From the NCBI GenBank assembly GCA_050633325.1, contig JBOEGH010000014.1:1-24104 (forward strand): a stretch of 24,104 nucleotides of DNA. The letters are read 5' to 3'. Below, one piece after another: positions 1 to 6,378 of the stretch (position 1 is the stretch's first letter; each line of letters starts with the position of its first letter). Under the pieces are notes generated by a model. It was not told the DNA's origin. It searched no databases and worked only from the letters and a program-made list of their open reading frames with translations. The stretch is from UBA1672 sp050633325 (GTDB lineage: Bacteria > Pseudomonadota > Alphaproteobacteria > Micavibrionales > Micavibrionaceae). The position numbers and the translations under genes are program-made.

Positions 1-90
1 TATATATTCTGCTTTTGCAGAAGCCGGAAAAAATAGCAACAGAATAGCCGCGACTAGTAAAAATCTCATTCCTTTAAAACCGTTCCTCAT
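1..90 (-). CDS. Signal-peptide protein, 5' end only
   Basis: The gene reads leftward off the window edge, so only its first 30 codons are visible. They encode a classic Sec signal peptide: a basic start (MRNGFKGMRF), a hydrophobic stretch (LLVAAILLLFFP) and an A-K-A signal peptidase I site followed by EYI. The mature protein is therefore exported to the periplasm or beyond. Two starts are possible, ATG at 90 and ATG at 69; neither has an ideally spaced Shine-Dalgarno, because the AAAGGA before 69 almost touches the start codon. It diverges from the membrane-protein gene at 163. The function cannot be judged from this fragment. Confidence 0.6.
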   Translation of the reverse strand, partial: MRNGFKGMRFLLVAAILLLFFPASAKAEYI

Positions 91-162
91 GTATCGTTGA
101 TACTATATAATCGTTAGAATATCTATGGGTGTAATAACAGTATATATAATTAGGAGAAAAAT
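91..162. promoter_or_regulatory. Divergent intergenic region with -10-like sites
   Basis: This short AT-rich gap separates the leftward signal-peptide gene from the rightward membrane-protein gene, so it should carry both promoters. A perfect TATAAT lies at 106-111 and another at 145-150, but no convincing -35 box sits at the right distance from either. AGGAG at 152-156 is a good ribosome binding site for the TTG start at 163. Confidence 0.25.
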
Positions 163-708
163 TTGATTGCTGAGTTGTTTTATCCTTATGAACTAAAACG
201 TGTTGTTCGAGGGCTTCGTAAGGAGAATGATCTTAATGAAGAAGCATTAAAGACTCTAAACTTTTCATTTAATTATGTTTACCTCCCGCTTCTTATATTT
301 AATCTGTTAGTTTTTGTTATACAGTACTTTAATCCAACATTTGGTGTAAATATTCCTCTTGGGGGAGTGGTAGCTGTTTTTTTTGTCATGGTTATTCATA
401 TGGGTGAGTTATGGCGGTCGTATTTTTATTCATATTTATTTGGCAATAAAAGTTTTGGAATAGTAAAGAAAGTCAGGTTTCTTCAGGCTGGGGTTGTGAG
501 GTTTTACATTATAAGTTAAGGCGAAAATAAGGGGCGTTGGATTCATGCTGTAGGAGGTTACACGCTAAGAAGACCTGATTATTTACCCAAAGTAGGGGAT
601 CAAATTTCCTATTATTTTGTGGATGATAATAAATACGGTTCTAATCCTGATATCCAAGGTTACATGAAGAAAATTTGTTTAAAAAAATCAATGCTGAAGG
701 AGATATAA
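163..708 (+). pseudogene. Two-helix membrane protein interrupted by an in-frame TAA
   Basis: A TTG start at 163 follows a good AGGAG site. The first 118 codons encode a basic N-terminal segment and two hydrophobic helices (about residues 43-57 and 66-79). The frame then meets TAA at 517-519. Without any frameshift the same frame continues as coding-like sequence (GENKGRW, GYTLRRPDYLPKVGDQISYYF) to TAA at 706-708, giving a 181-codon gene with one nonsense codon. Two shared blocks show it is a paralog of the intact gene at 837: GLRKENDLNEEAL here against KLRDEDCLDECNL, and the beta-rich tail PKVGDQISYYF against YKKGDKVRVAY. The C-terminal pattern recalls DUF3592-like membrane proteins, which is a weak inference. 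A sequencing error at 517-519 is the alternative to a real pseudogene. Confidence 0.6.
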
Positions 709-712
709 ATAC

Positions 713-829
713 ATGGCTGGAGTTCATTGTTACGTTCAAGATGACGCCCCGCAAAATGATGATACATGGAAAGGAGAGTTAGGGTGGCCTACGACGCATA
801 TAAGCCCGGAATGTTTTCGGATCGGGTGA
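713..829 (+). CDS. Possible 38-residue small protein
   Basis: ATG at 713 follows a strong AAGGAG (697-702) and opens a 38-codon frame ending at TGA 827-829. The product (MAGVHCYVQDDAPQNDDTWK, then a Trp/Pro-containing tail ending CFRIG) is polar and has no membrane segment. It fits neatly between two paralogous membrane-protein genes, 4 nt after one stop and 7 nt before the next start, as in a tight operon. I do not recognise it. It may be a real small protein or the truncated head of a longer ancestor. Confidence 0.3.
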   Translation: MAGVHCYVQDDAPQNDDTWKGELGWPTTHISPECFRIG

Positions 830-836
830 AATAATA

Positions 837-1451
837 ATGAATATTACAAACCTCGTTCACCATTATTTATATAGGGGTAAATTTGATGCTTTGATTAAAA
901 AGCTTCGAGATGAAGATTGCCTTGATGAATGTAATCTTAAGAAGGTTGTAGTTGAGAGAAGAAAGAGCAATACTTTTTGCAATATTTGGTTTTATGGCAT
1001 CGTTTTTCCAGCGCTAGTGCTTCTATCTTATTTGTTCTATTTATGCTTGTTTGATTCCGCAATAATCCTTCGAAATGTTGTGGAGGTATGCGTTCAATTT
1101 GCTAGTGCAGCTTTAATTTGTGCCATTTATCTTGTAATGGTCAGAGAGGATGTTGCGAGAGAATGGAGATACATACAATTAATGACCTTCGGAGAAAAAA
1201 CAAACGGCTTTATCGTATCTTTTTATGAGCAGTATTTTTATCCGAAAATACTATGTGAATACTACTACCGTAATCTATTGGCTCACAAAATATATTCTAA
1301 AATGAATATTCCCTTAGGGTCTGATTTTACTTTTAATTACAAAAAAGGCGATAAGGTAAGGGTGGCCTACGATTTAAATAGACCAGAGAATAGTGTCGTA
1401 ATCTCATCTAAAATGAGAATGTTTAACCTTAAGAAAGGGGCGGGTGACTAA
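837..1451 (+). CDS. Two-helix membrane protein, DUF3592-like tail
   Basis: This 204-residue protein has a basic, charged N-terminus (about 1-48), two hydrophobic helices (about 50-73 and 84-102) and a C-terminal soluble domain. That domain ends in KKGDKVRVAYDLNRPENSVV, a pattern of the kind seen at the end of DUF3592-type domains (GD-x-V-x-V-x-Y followed by N-x-P). The order suggests an inner-membrane protein with most of its mass on one side. The only upstream site is a weak GGGTGA. It is the intact paralog of the interrupted gene at 163, and all members of this small cluster read the same way. No function is known. An orphan immunity-type or envelope role is possible, but nothing in the sequence decides this. 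Confidence 0.65.
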   Translation: MNITNLVHHYLYRGKFDALIKKLRDEDCLDECNLKKVVVERRKSNTFCNIWFYGIVFPALVLLSYLFYLCLFDSAIILRNVVEVCVQFASAALICAIYLVMVREDVAREWRYIQLMTFGEKTNGFIVSFYEQYFYPKILCEYYYRNLLAHKIYSKMNIPLGSDFTFNYKKGDKVRVAYDLNRPENSVVISSKMRMFNLKKGAGD

Positions 1452-1478
1452 AGATGTATTTATGTGATGCGTAATACT

Positions 1479-1502
1479 TCTTTTGCCCCTATGGGCAAAA
1501 GA
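1479..1502. terminator. Hairpin between convergent genes
   Basis: TCTTTTGCCC at 1479-1488 and GGGCAAAAGA at 1493-1502 form a perfect 10-bp stem with a 4-nt loop. It lies between the stop of the 204-residue gene (1451) and the convergent end of the chemotaxis gene (1532), where a bidirectional terminator is expected. Neither side has a clean T run, so efficiency is uncertain. Confidence 0.45.
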
Positions 1503-1531
1503 TTGTTAGTGCAACTTTATTTTCTTACATC

Positions 1532-3241
1532 TTAGCTATCTGATAGTTGTTTTATACGACGGCTTATATCCGCAACAGAATGACTTGCTTGTTGCGTGTT
1601 GGCGGATATTTCTGCTGTGGCGGAGCTTTGCTCGTTAACAGAAGATGCAACATTACCAACATACTCACGAACCGAGTTGGCAGAACCAACAATGTCCTTG
1701 ATACTATCTGCAACATTTGATGTAAGCGTTTGAACCTCAGATATTTTTTCGGCAATGTCGTCAGTGGCCTGAGATGTTTGATTGGCAAGGTTTTTTACCT
1801 CTGATGCGACGACGGCAAACCCTTTACCTGCATCTCCGGCTCTTGCCGCCTCAATAGTGGCGTTAAGGGCAAGTAAGTTTACCTGATCAGCAATATCACG
1901 AATTAGCCCGACAATGGCTTCCATTGATTCCATGGTTTCTATCAGGCTGTCACTTGCTTTGCCAGAGGATGTGATCTTCGTAGATATATCATCCGTAGCC
2001 TGTTGAGATAGTGACATGTTGCTGCTAATCTCACCGATAGAGGCAGACATCTCTTCTATCGCTGCTGCTACACTTTGCATTTGCCCGGCTGTTTGGCTTG
2101 CAAGCTCTTCAGTTTTCATTAAGTCTGTAACGTCCGTTGCATATTTTACGACTTTGAATGGCTTACCATTCATGTCAAGGATAGGGTTGTAAGAGGCCTG
2201 TATCCATATTTCTCTTCCTCCCTTTGCAATGCGTTTGTAAACACGACTTTCAAATTCACCGTTTCGTAGCTTGTCCCAAAATTGTTTGTATTCTTCGCTT
2301 TGAGTTGCGCTTGGCTCCATAAACATGCTGTGATGGTTGCCTTGAACTTCTTCTAGTTCATATCCTGTTGCGGCCAGAAAGTTCTTGTTAGCTGTGATAA
2401 TTGTTGCATCCAAATTAAATTCAATAACCGCCTGAACTCTGGATATAGCATCTAACTGCCCTTTAACATCTGCATTACTTAGTTTTTGTTTTGTGATGTC
2501 TGTCGCGTATTTGACGACTTTAAAGGGTTTTCCGTTCATGTCAAAGATAGGGTTATAGGAGGCCTGTATCCAGATTTCTCTTCCTCCCTTTGCTATGCGT
2601 TTATATTCTTTTGCTTCGAACTCACCTCTGCCAAGCTTTTTCCAGAATTGTTTGTACTCTTCACTGTTTGCATATCCTGGTTCTGCGAACATGCTGTGAT
2701 GTTGGCCTTTAATTTCATCTAAACTGTATCCGACTGCGCCCAAAAAGTTGTCGTTTGCATTGATGATTGTGCCATCCATATTAAATTCAATAACTGCCTG
2801 AGATTTTCCGATAGCATCTATTTGTCCAACATAATCTGCATTTTTCAATTTTCGTTCGGTTATGTCAGTGGCAAACTTTATAACTCCGTAAGGTTTACCA
2901 TTGGCATCGAATAGGGGGTTATAAGAGGCCTGTATCCAGATTTCTCTTCCTCCCTTTGCTATACGTTTATATTCTTTTGCTTCGAACTCACCTCTGCCAA
3001 GTTTTTCCCAGAATTGTTTGTATTCCTCACTGTTTGCATATTCTGGCTCTGCGAACATGCTGTGATGTTGGCCTTTTATTTCATCTAAACCGTACCCAAC
3101 GGCGCCCAAAAAATTATCATTTGCATCTATAATAATTCCGTTCAGGTCAAATTCAATTACTGCTTGAGAACGGCTTATTGCATCAATTTTAGAAGTCAAA
3201 GTATTTAAGTTACTTTTAGAAGAGCGAAGAGTAAAAGGCAT
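1532..3241 (-). CDS. Soluble methyl-accepting chemotaxis protein with three PAS domains
   Basis: This 569-residue cytoplasmic transducer has no membrane segment. Three consecutive PAS domains (about residues 18-130, 138-253 and 260-375) share the block AKGGREIWIQASYNP and each ends in a PAC-like K[F/Y]ATD[I/V]T. A methyl-accepting signalling domain follows (about 385-569), with the conserved hairpin tip around DQVNLLALNATIEAARAGDAG and GFAVVASEVKNLA. The architecture resembles BdlA-type or Aer-like energy or redox sensors, which bind haem or FAD in PAS and signal to CheA/CheW. The ligand here is unknown. I chose ATG 3241 because AAGGAAAA sits 8 nt upstream; the frame could extend to a TTG at 3268. 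The PAS copies are also very similar as DNA, which points to recent internal duplication. No che genes are nearby, so it probably feeds a remote array. Confidence 0.92.
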   Translation of the reverse strand: MPFTLRSSKSNLNTLTSKIDAISRSQAVIEFDLNGIIIDANDNFLGAVGYGLDEIKGQHHSMFAEPEYANSEEYKQFWEKLGRGEFEAKEYKRIAKGGREIWIQASYNPLFDANGKPYGVIKFATDITERKLKNADYVGQIDAIGKSQAVIEFNMDGTIINANDNFLGAVGYSLDEIKGQHHSMFAEPGYANSEEYKQFWKKLGRGEFEAKEYKRIAKGGREIWIQASYNPIFDMNGKPFKVVKYATDITKQKLSNADVKGQLDAISRVQAVIEFNLDATIITANKNFLAATGYELEEVQGNHHSMFMEPSATQSEEYKQFWDKLRNGEFESRVYKRIAKGGREIWIQASYNPILDMNGKPFKVVKYATDVTDLMKTEELASQTAGQMQSVAAAIEEMSASIGEISSNMSLSQQATDDISTKITSSGKASDSLIETMESMEAIVGLIRDIADQVNLLALNATIEAARAGDAGKGFAVVASEVKNLANQTSQATDDIAEKISEVQTLTSNVADSIKDIVGSANSVREYVGNVASSVNEQSSATAEISANTQQASHSVADISRRIKQLSDS

Positions 3242-3412
3242 AAGTTTTCCTTTGTAGGTATATAACAATTTAAAAGAAGGTGGTTACGCAGATATTCACC
3301 ATCATATTCGTTTAATAAATTATGGTCTACAAAAACATATTTATTTTTATAAATGAGATTATGATGTATGTATCTGAATTTATGTGAGATTCTGGGTTTT
3401 CGATAATGAAAG

Positions 3413-3432
3413 TGGCGGAGAGACAGGGATTC
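3413..3432 (-). other. tRNA-Ser 3'-end footprint (candidate att site)
   Basis: Read on the minus strand, GAATCCCTGTCTCTCCGCCA matches tRNA positions 57-76 exactly in layout: the end of the T-loop, a 5-nt T-stem strand, the 7-nt acceptor strand, discriminator G73 and CCA. G73 points to tRNA-Ser. The rest of a tRNA is absent on the T-loop side, so this is not a tRNA gene. It is the kind of 3' duplicate left by an integrase that targets a tRNA gene. It lies between the chemotaxis gene and the AlpA-led operon, a natural border for an island extending to the right. Confidence 0.55.
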
Positions 3433-3499
3433 TTTTTTCTGATTACGAGCTTATAACTTACTGATTTTAAACGATAGTAAAAATGCGTGCAAAAATTTG

Positions 3500-3529
3500 T
3501 GTGTGAAATGTGTGAAAAAATGTGTGAAA
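3500..3529. repeat. Three TGTGTGAAA direct repeats
   Basis: The 9-mer TGTGTGAAA occurs at 3500-3508, 3509-3517 and 3521-3529, flanked by AAAAATTT (3491-3498) and AAATTTTT (3527-3534). It sits about 70 bp from the tRNA 3' footprint and just beyond the last gene of the AlpA operon. Short phased direct repeats beside an att core are typical integrase arm-binding sites. That role is inferred. Confidence 0.55.
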
Positions 3530-3539
3530 TTTTTATGGC

Positions 3540-3842
3540 TTAATTTCTAGATATATTATTCGTGGATAAATCTTCTTTACTTATGCTTTTTGCGATATCA
3601 AGAAGCTCATTTTTCTCTCTGTGCTTTATAATTTCAGTATGTAGTCGTCTAAACAGCGGGAGGTATTTCTCACCGTGTATGGCTATTATCTTTGCTATCT
3701 GGTTATAAGCCTTGCGTATTTCAATGGGTGTAATGCCTTGTGGCCGCTTAGGGTGTATATTGGCGGTGTAATAATGATTTGATAAAGGAGTGGGTCTGCA
3801 CTGCTCCAAGCACTTATCAATATCCCATTTTAGCGTAGGCAT
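3540..3842 (-). CDS. Hypothetical 100-residue protein of the AlpA operon
   Basis: This is the last gene of a three-gene minus-strand operon. The frame is open back to a GTG at 3860, but ATG at 3842 has GAGGAGA 8 nt upstream and starts MPTLKWDIDKCLEQCRPTP, so I prefer it. The product is small, basic and soluble, with a helical middle (IEIRKAYNQIAKIIAIHGEKY) and a charged tail. It begins 14 nt after the stop of the upstream gene. I do not recognise the family. The context suggests a regulatory or replication accessory protein of an integrated element. Confidence 0.6.
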   Translation of the reverse strand: MPTLKWDIDKCLEQCRPTPLSNHYYTANIHPKRPQGITPIEIRKAYNQIAKIIAIHGEKYLPLFRRLHTEIIKHREKNELLDIAKSISKEDLSTNNISRN

Positions 3843-3856
3843 TATCTTCTCCTCTC

Positions 3857-4192
3857 TCACGGGAATGAATAAACTGAGGTCGTTGGGAAGCTCTTATCCA
3901 ATAGTTCGATAATATGGCTGGGTAGATAGGTTCTTGGATTGTCGTAGCCGATGCGGTAATCGGTTAGAGCATCAGGCATAAATTCGGTGCCATTTTTTCT
4001 TAAGGACGAAATCATGATGTTATGTACGCCCCATTTACCGATGTTTAGGGCATAACCTTTTCGGGCAAGAATATCAGCGACCAGCCATGTACCGATCATG
4101 CCATCACCATCATTGAATCCAAATTTTGAAAATGCCTCGACCCATTCCCAGTGAATGTCTTGACGGCAGTTAATGCATTCATCACAAACCAT
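3857..4192 (-). CDS. Hypothetical 111-residue protein of the AlpA operon
   Basis: This small soluble protein has three N-terminal cysteines (C3, C6 and C9, in DECINC), which could bind a metal but do not form a full zinc-finger signature. The rest is mixed helix and strand with conserved-looking Trp and Gly residues (FGFNDGDGMIGTWLVADIL). It starts 6 nt after the stop of the AlpA-like gene without a strong ribosome site of its own, so translation is probably coupled. It is not assigned to any family I know. Confidence 0.6.
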   Translation of the reverse strand: MVCDECINCRQDIHWEWVEAFSKFGFNDGDGMIGTWLVADILARKGYALNIGKWGVHNIMISSLRKNGTEFMPDALTDYRIGYDNPRTYLPSHIIELLDKSFPTTSVYSFP

Positions 4193-4198
4193 GGCGAT

Positions 4199-4474
4199 TT
4201 ACTCGCTCTGTAGGTAGCTATGCGGGTTCTTGATCCACTCATGCAGGTCTAGCAAATAGAACGCCTTGCGGATGGATTTCTTTCTGCTGGATAGTTTGTG
4301 GGGCTTTGGGAATGTCCTGCGCGCTATCCTGCGGTTGATCTCTTGGCGGGATAGGCCGCATAGCCTAGCAGCAAGTTTAATGGGGATCAGAGCATTACTC
4401 TGTATCATAAGCGCGGCTGCTACCTGCGCTTCAAATTCATTCTTAATACTTTTGGGATCTTTAGGCGTTTCCAT
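4199..4474 (-). CDS. AlpA-like DNA-binding regulator
   Basis: This 91-residue protein has the AlpA/MerR-like winged-helix layout of phage and island regulators: LIPIKLAARLCGLSRQEINR as helix-turn-helix (about 30-49), then RRIARRTFPKPHKL (the F-P-K/x-P motif of AlpA proteins), and a closing RKAFYLLDLHEWI where the wing and last helix are expected. AlpA proteins activate or direct excision of P4-like elements and control their integrase genes. AAAGGA lies just upstream of the ATG. As the first gene of the operon that runs toward the tRNA footprint at 3413, it supports the view that this is one end of an integrated element. No integrase is adjacent. Confidence 0.72.
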   Translation of the reverse strand: METPKDPKSIKNEFEAQVAAALMIQSNALIPIKLAARLCGLSRQEINRRIARRTFPKPHKLSSRKKSIRKAFYLLDLHEWIKNPHSYLQSE

Positions 4475-4875
4475 GGCTATAATCCTTTCAACAATAAGTG
4501 GTGCAGCCTGAGCTACAGGTTCCAGTTCACCTAATTTTGAAGAAAGGCATGCGCTTGTGTGTACGCTAATGCGGCTTATTCTCTCAGATATAAACCACGC
4601 CTTATATTACAGTGTATGTTAATCGCCTTAATATCTCGTTAAAACTTACTGTAAATTTATTGCTCACCGCAAAGAGGAGATTCAGTGCTAACGAATAAAG
4701 TGGGCAAGTGTTCGGTTCTTATGCCTAACGCTTGGCTTTCGTAATTGTGGCGCGTTCAGTGCCACCGTCGCCCGCCTCATAGCCGCTATCTCATTCATGC
4801 CAAAGTTAGCTGTCACATAATAGTTCCGCTATTGGTATGGACTAAAGGCGACTGCAAGATGTGTGCATGTAGTAC

Positions 4876-4996
4876 NNNNNNNNNNNNNNNNNNNNNNNNN
4901 NNNNNNNNNNNNNNNNNNNNNNNNNNNNNNNNNNNNNNNNNNNNNNNNNNNNNNNNNNNNNNNNNNNNNNNNNNNNNNNNNNNNNNNNNNNNNNNN
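4876..4996. other. Assembly gap (121 N)
   Basis: A run of 121 N divides the gene-poor region. Frames that cross it cannot be trusted, and the two flanks may not be contiguous in the genome. Confidence 0.99.
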
Positions 4997-5135
4997 TAAG
5001 CATCGAATTATCATTCTCTGGCAAGAGCTTATGTTGGTGCATTATCGGCATTGAACCGAGTGCTGCACCAGTGAACGTATGGCCGTTTAATCACCATTTG
5101 GAAGAGCGTTCCTGCTCCTCCAAAACCTCCATGAT

Positions 5136-5160
5136 CAGGGGAGACTTCGCTCTGCCCCTG
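5136..5160. other. Strong GC-rich hairpin
   Basis: CAGGGG at 5136-5141 pairs with CCCCTG at 5155-5160. The inner AGA/TCT extends the stem past a single bulged base, and the apex contains CTTCG. There is no T run on either side, so this is more like a structured element than an intrinsic terminator. Confidence 0.4.
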
Positions 5161-5291
5161 AACCCCATCGAGTTATGAGCCTTCGTGCCCCTAACAACCC
5201 AGACCAACCGTTCGCCGTTTGGATGCCGTAAACTGATCACAGTTTAATCATGACCAAGGAGCCCTTGGGTGCCATATGCCATGTACGGAAA

Positions 5292-5334
5292 GGTGCTGTA
5301 CAATATGCACCATTGGTGCTATATTGAACAATGT
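5292..5334. promoter_or_regulatory. Candidate operator of the TA operon
   Basis: Just upstream of the antitoxin lies an inverted repeat: CAATATGCACCA (5301-5312, approximately) faces TGGTGCTATATTG. There is also a direct repeat, GGTGCTGTAC and GGTGCTATAT. Ribbon-helix-helix antitoxins autoregulate by binding such palindromes over their own promoter, so this is the likely TacA-type operator. Confidence 0.5.
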
Positions 5335-5357
5335 ATGATTTTCGAGAGGTTTGAGTT

Positions 5358-5627
5358 ATGGCTACAACACGCATAGATATGAGATTGGATGAAGCGGTTA
5401 AGGTTGCTGCTGAGAAGGCAGCTGCCCTGAAAGGTATGAAGAGCCTGACCGAGTATGTTGTGCGCTTGATCGAAAAGGATGCGGAGCAGGTTATCCGTGA
5501 GCATGAATCTATTACGCTCAAAGATGATGTGTTTGATCGTTTTATTACTGCTTGTGATGCCGCAGAAGCACCTAACAAGAAGCTGCGTGAGGCGATGGAC
5601 TTTGCCAAAGAGCAGGGCATTCAGTGA
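5358..5627 (+). CDS. DUF1778/TacA-type ribbon-helix-helix antitoxin
   Basis: This 89-residue antitoxin has a typical DUF1778 ribbon-helix-helix at its N-terminus: TRIDMRLDEAVKVAAEKAA followed by the second helix SLTEYVVRLIEKDA (about residues 4-43). The C-terminal tail contains ITLKDDVFDRFITACD, the family's toxin-neutralising segment that wraps the GNAT toxin. GAGAGG lies about 8 nt before the ATG. The stop codon overlaps the toxin's GTG start, giving coupled translation. The complex with toxin should repress the operon through the palindrome at about 5301-5327. Assignment to the family is secure; the exact clade is not. Confidence 0.9.
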   Translation: MATTRIDMRLDEAVKVAAEKAAALKGMKSLTEYVVRLIEKDAEQVIREHESITLKDDVFDRFITACDAAEAPNKKLREAMDFAKEQGIQ

Positions 5628-6142
5628 CGCCTTCTTCTTCATTTGTAGAACTTGATAAATCCGTTCATGACCGTAAATCGTTCGATTGTGGCACTGAGGA
5701 GTTAAATAACTTTCTCCGGCAATTTGCAGTGCGCCATAGGGATGCGGGGATCAGCAAGACGATGGTGCTTCCGTCCAAGGATAATGATGCCGATATCTGC
5801 GCTTATTACACCCTGTCTCATACGGAGATTGAGCGCCAGACTCTGCCGCAAAAGCTAGCTAAGAAACTGCCGCACTACCCCATCCCCGTTATGCTGATTG
5901 CCCAGCTTGCTGTGCATAGGGGTGCTCAGGGGCATGGACTTGGAAAAGTGTCGTTGATCCGCGCATTACAACACGCATACAAGGTCAATCTGCACCTGCC
6001 ATCCTACGCCGTAGTGGTGGATGCATTGGATGATGCTGTGCAAGGATTTTATGAGCAATATGGGTTTAAAGTGTTGGATACGGATAACCATCGTGCGCGG
6101 TTGTTTTTACCGATGAAGACTGTAGAGCAGTTATTCACCTAA
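5624..6142 (+). CDS. GNAT-family acetyltransferase toxin (TacT/AtaT type)
   Basis: This 172-residue GNAT protein begins with the toxin-type segment FDCGTEELNNFLRQFA (about 20-35). It has the acetyl-CoA loop RGAQGHGLGK (about 99-108, Q-x-x-G-x-G pattern) and ends in GFYEQYGFKV, with a Tyr at 143 in the usual catalytic position. TacT/AtaT toxins acetylate the amino group of charged tRNAs and stop translation; which tRNA is hit here cannot be told. It starts at a GTG that overlaps the antitoxin stop by 4 nt. Its place at the left edge of a defence island fits a role in abortive defence or element maintenance. Confidence 0.9.
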   Translation: MTPSSSFVELDKSVHDRKSFDCGTEELNNFLRQFAVRHRDAGISKTMVLPSKDNDADICAYYTLSHTEIERQTLPQKLAKKLPHYPIPVMLIAQLAVHRGAQGHGLGKVSLIRALQHAYKVNLHLPSYAVVVDALDDAVQGFYEQYGFKVLDTDNHRARLFLPMKTVEQLFT

Positions 6143-6209
6143 TGATTATCTAAAATTGATTTAAAGCATTTACATGCACTCAACAATTGATATGTTGCGG
6201 TATGGAAAT

Positions 6210-6240
6210 AACGTCTGCCTAATAACCCAAAGCGGACATT
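6210..6240. repeat. Dispersed palindromic repeat, copy 1
   Basis: AACGTCTGC (6210-6218) and GCGGACATT (6232-6240) are near inverted copies with CCCAA in between, so this copy keeps both arms of the element. The arms match the half-copies at 11261, 13728, 14566 and 14895. It lies between the toxin gene and the Qat operon. Confidence 0.6.
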
Positions 6241-6378
6241 AGTAAACATATGCCTAATGGAAGTTTCATATTTGTGAATAAGGAAGTTAACCAAAATGGT
6301 GAGTATTATGAATAATTGCAGCAATAACTATAATACTAAATCTTTGTGCTCTTGTATTAGTTTAGGGGTTGTATATTA

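Larger units (their letters stand above)
4475..5291. other. Long region without a supported gene
   Basis: Apart from the N gap, no frame in this stretch has both a start and a plausible protein; the apparent frames here read through N or are antisense to nothing recognisable. The left part (4475-4875) is AT-rich near the AlpA gene and should hold its promoter. The right part (4997-5291) is richer in G+C and contains a strong hairpin at 5136-5160. It may be decayed coding sequence or a structured non-coding element. Confidence 0.5.

Noticed and set aside
3413..3500. A complete tRNA gene
   Set aside because: Only positions 57-76 are present; no anticodon or D arm can be folded from the flanking sequence.
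4680..4875. Possible integron attC site (GCCTAAC near 4732)
   Set aside because: One core-like heptamer is present, but no matching GTTRRRY partner, no second site and no integrase were found.
4745..5054. Frames reading through the N gap on both strands
   Set aside because: Most of their length is N; the remaining residues show no protein pattern.
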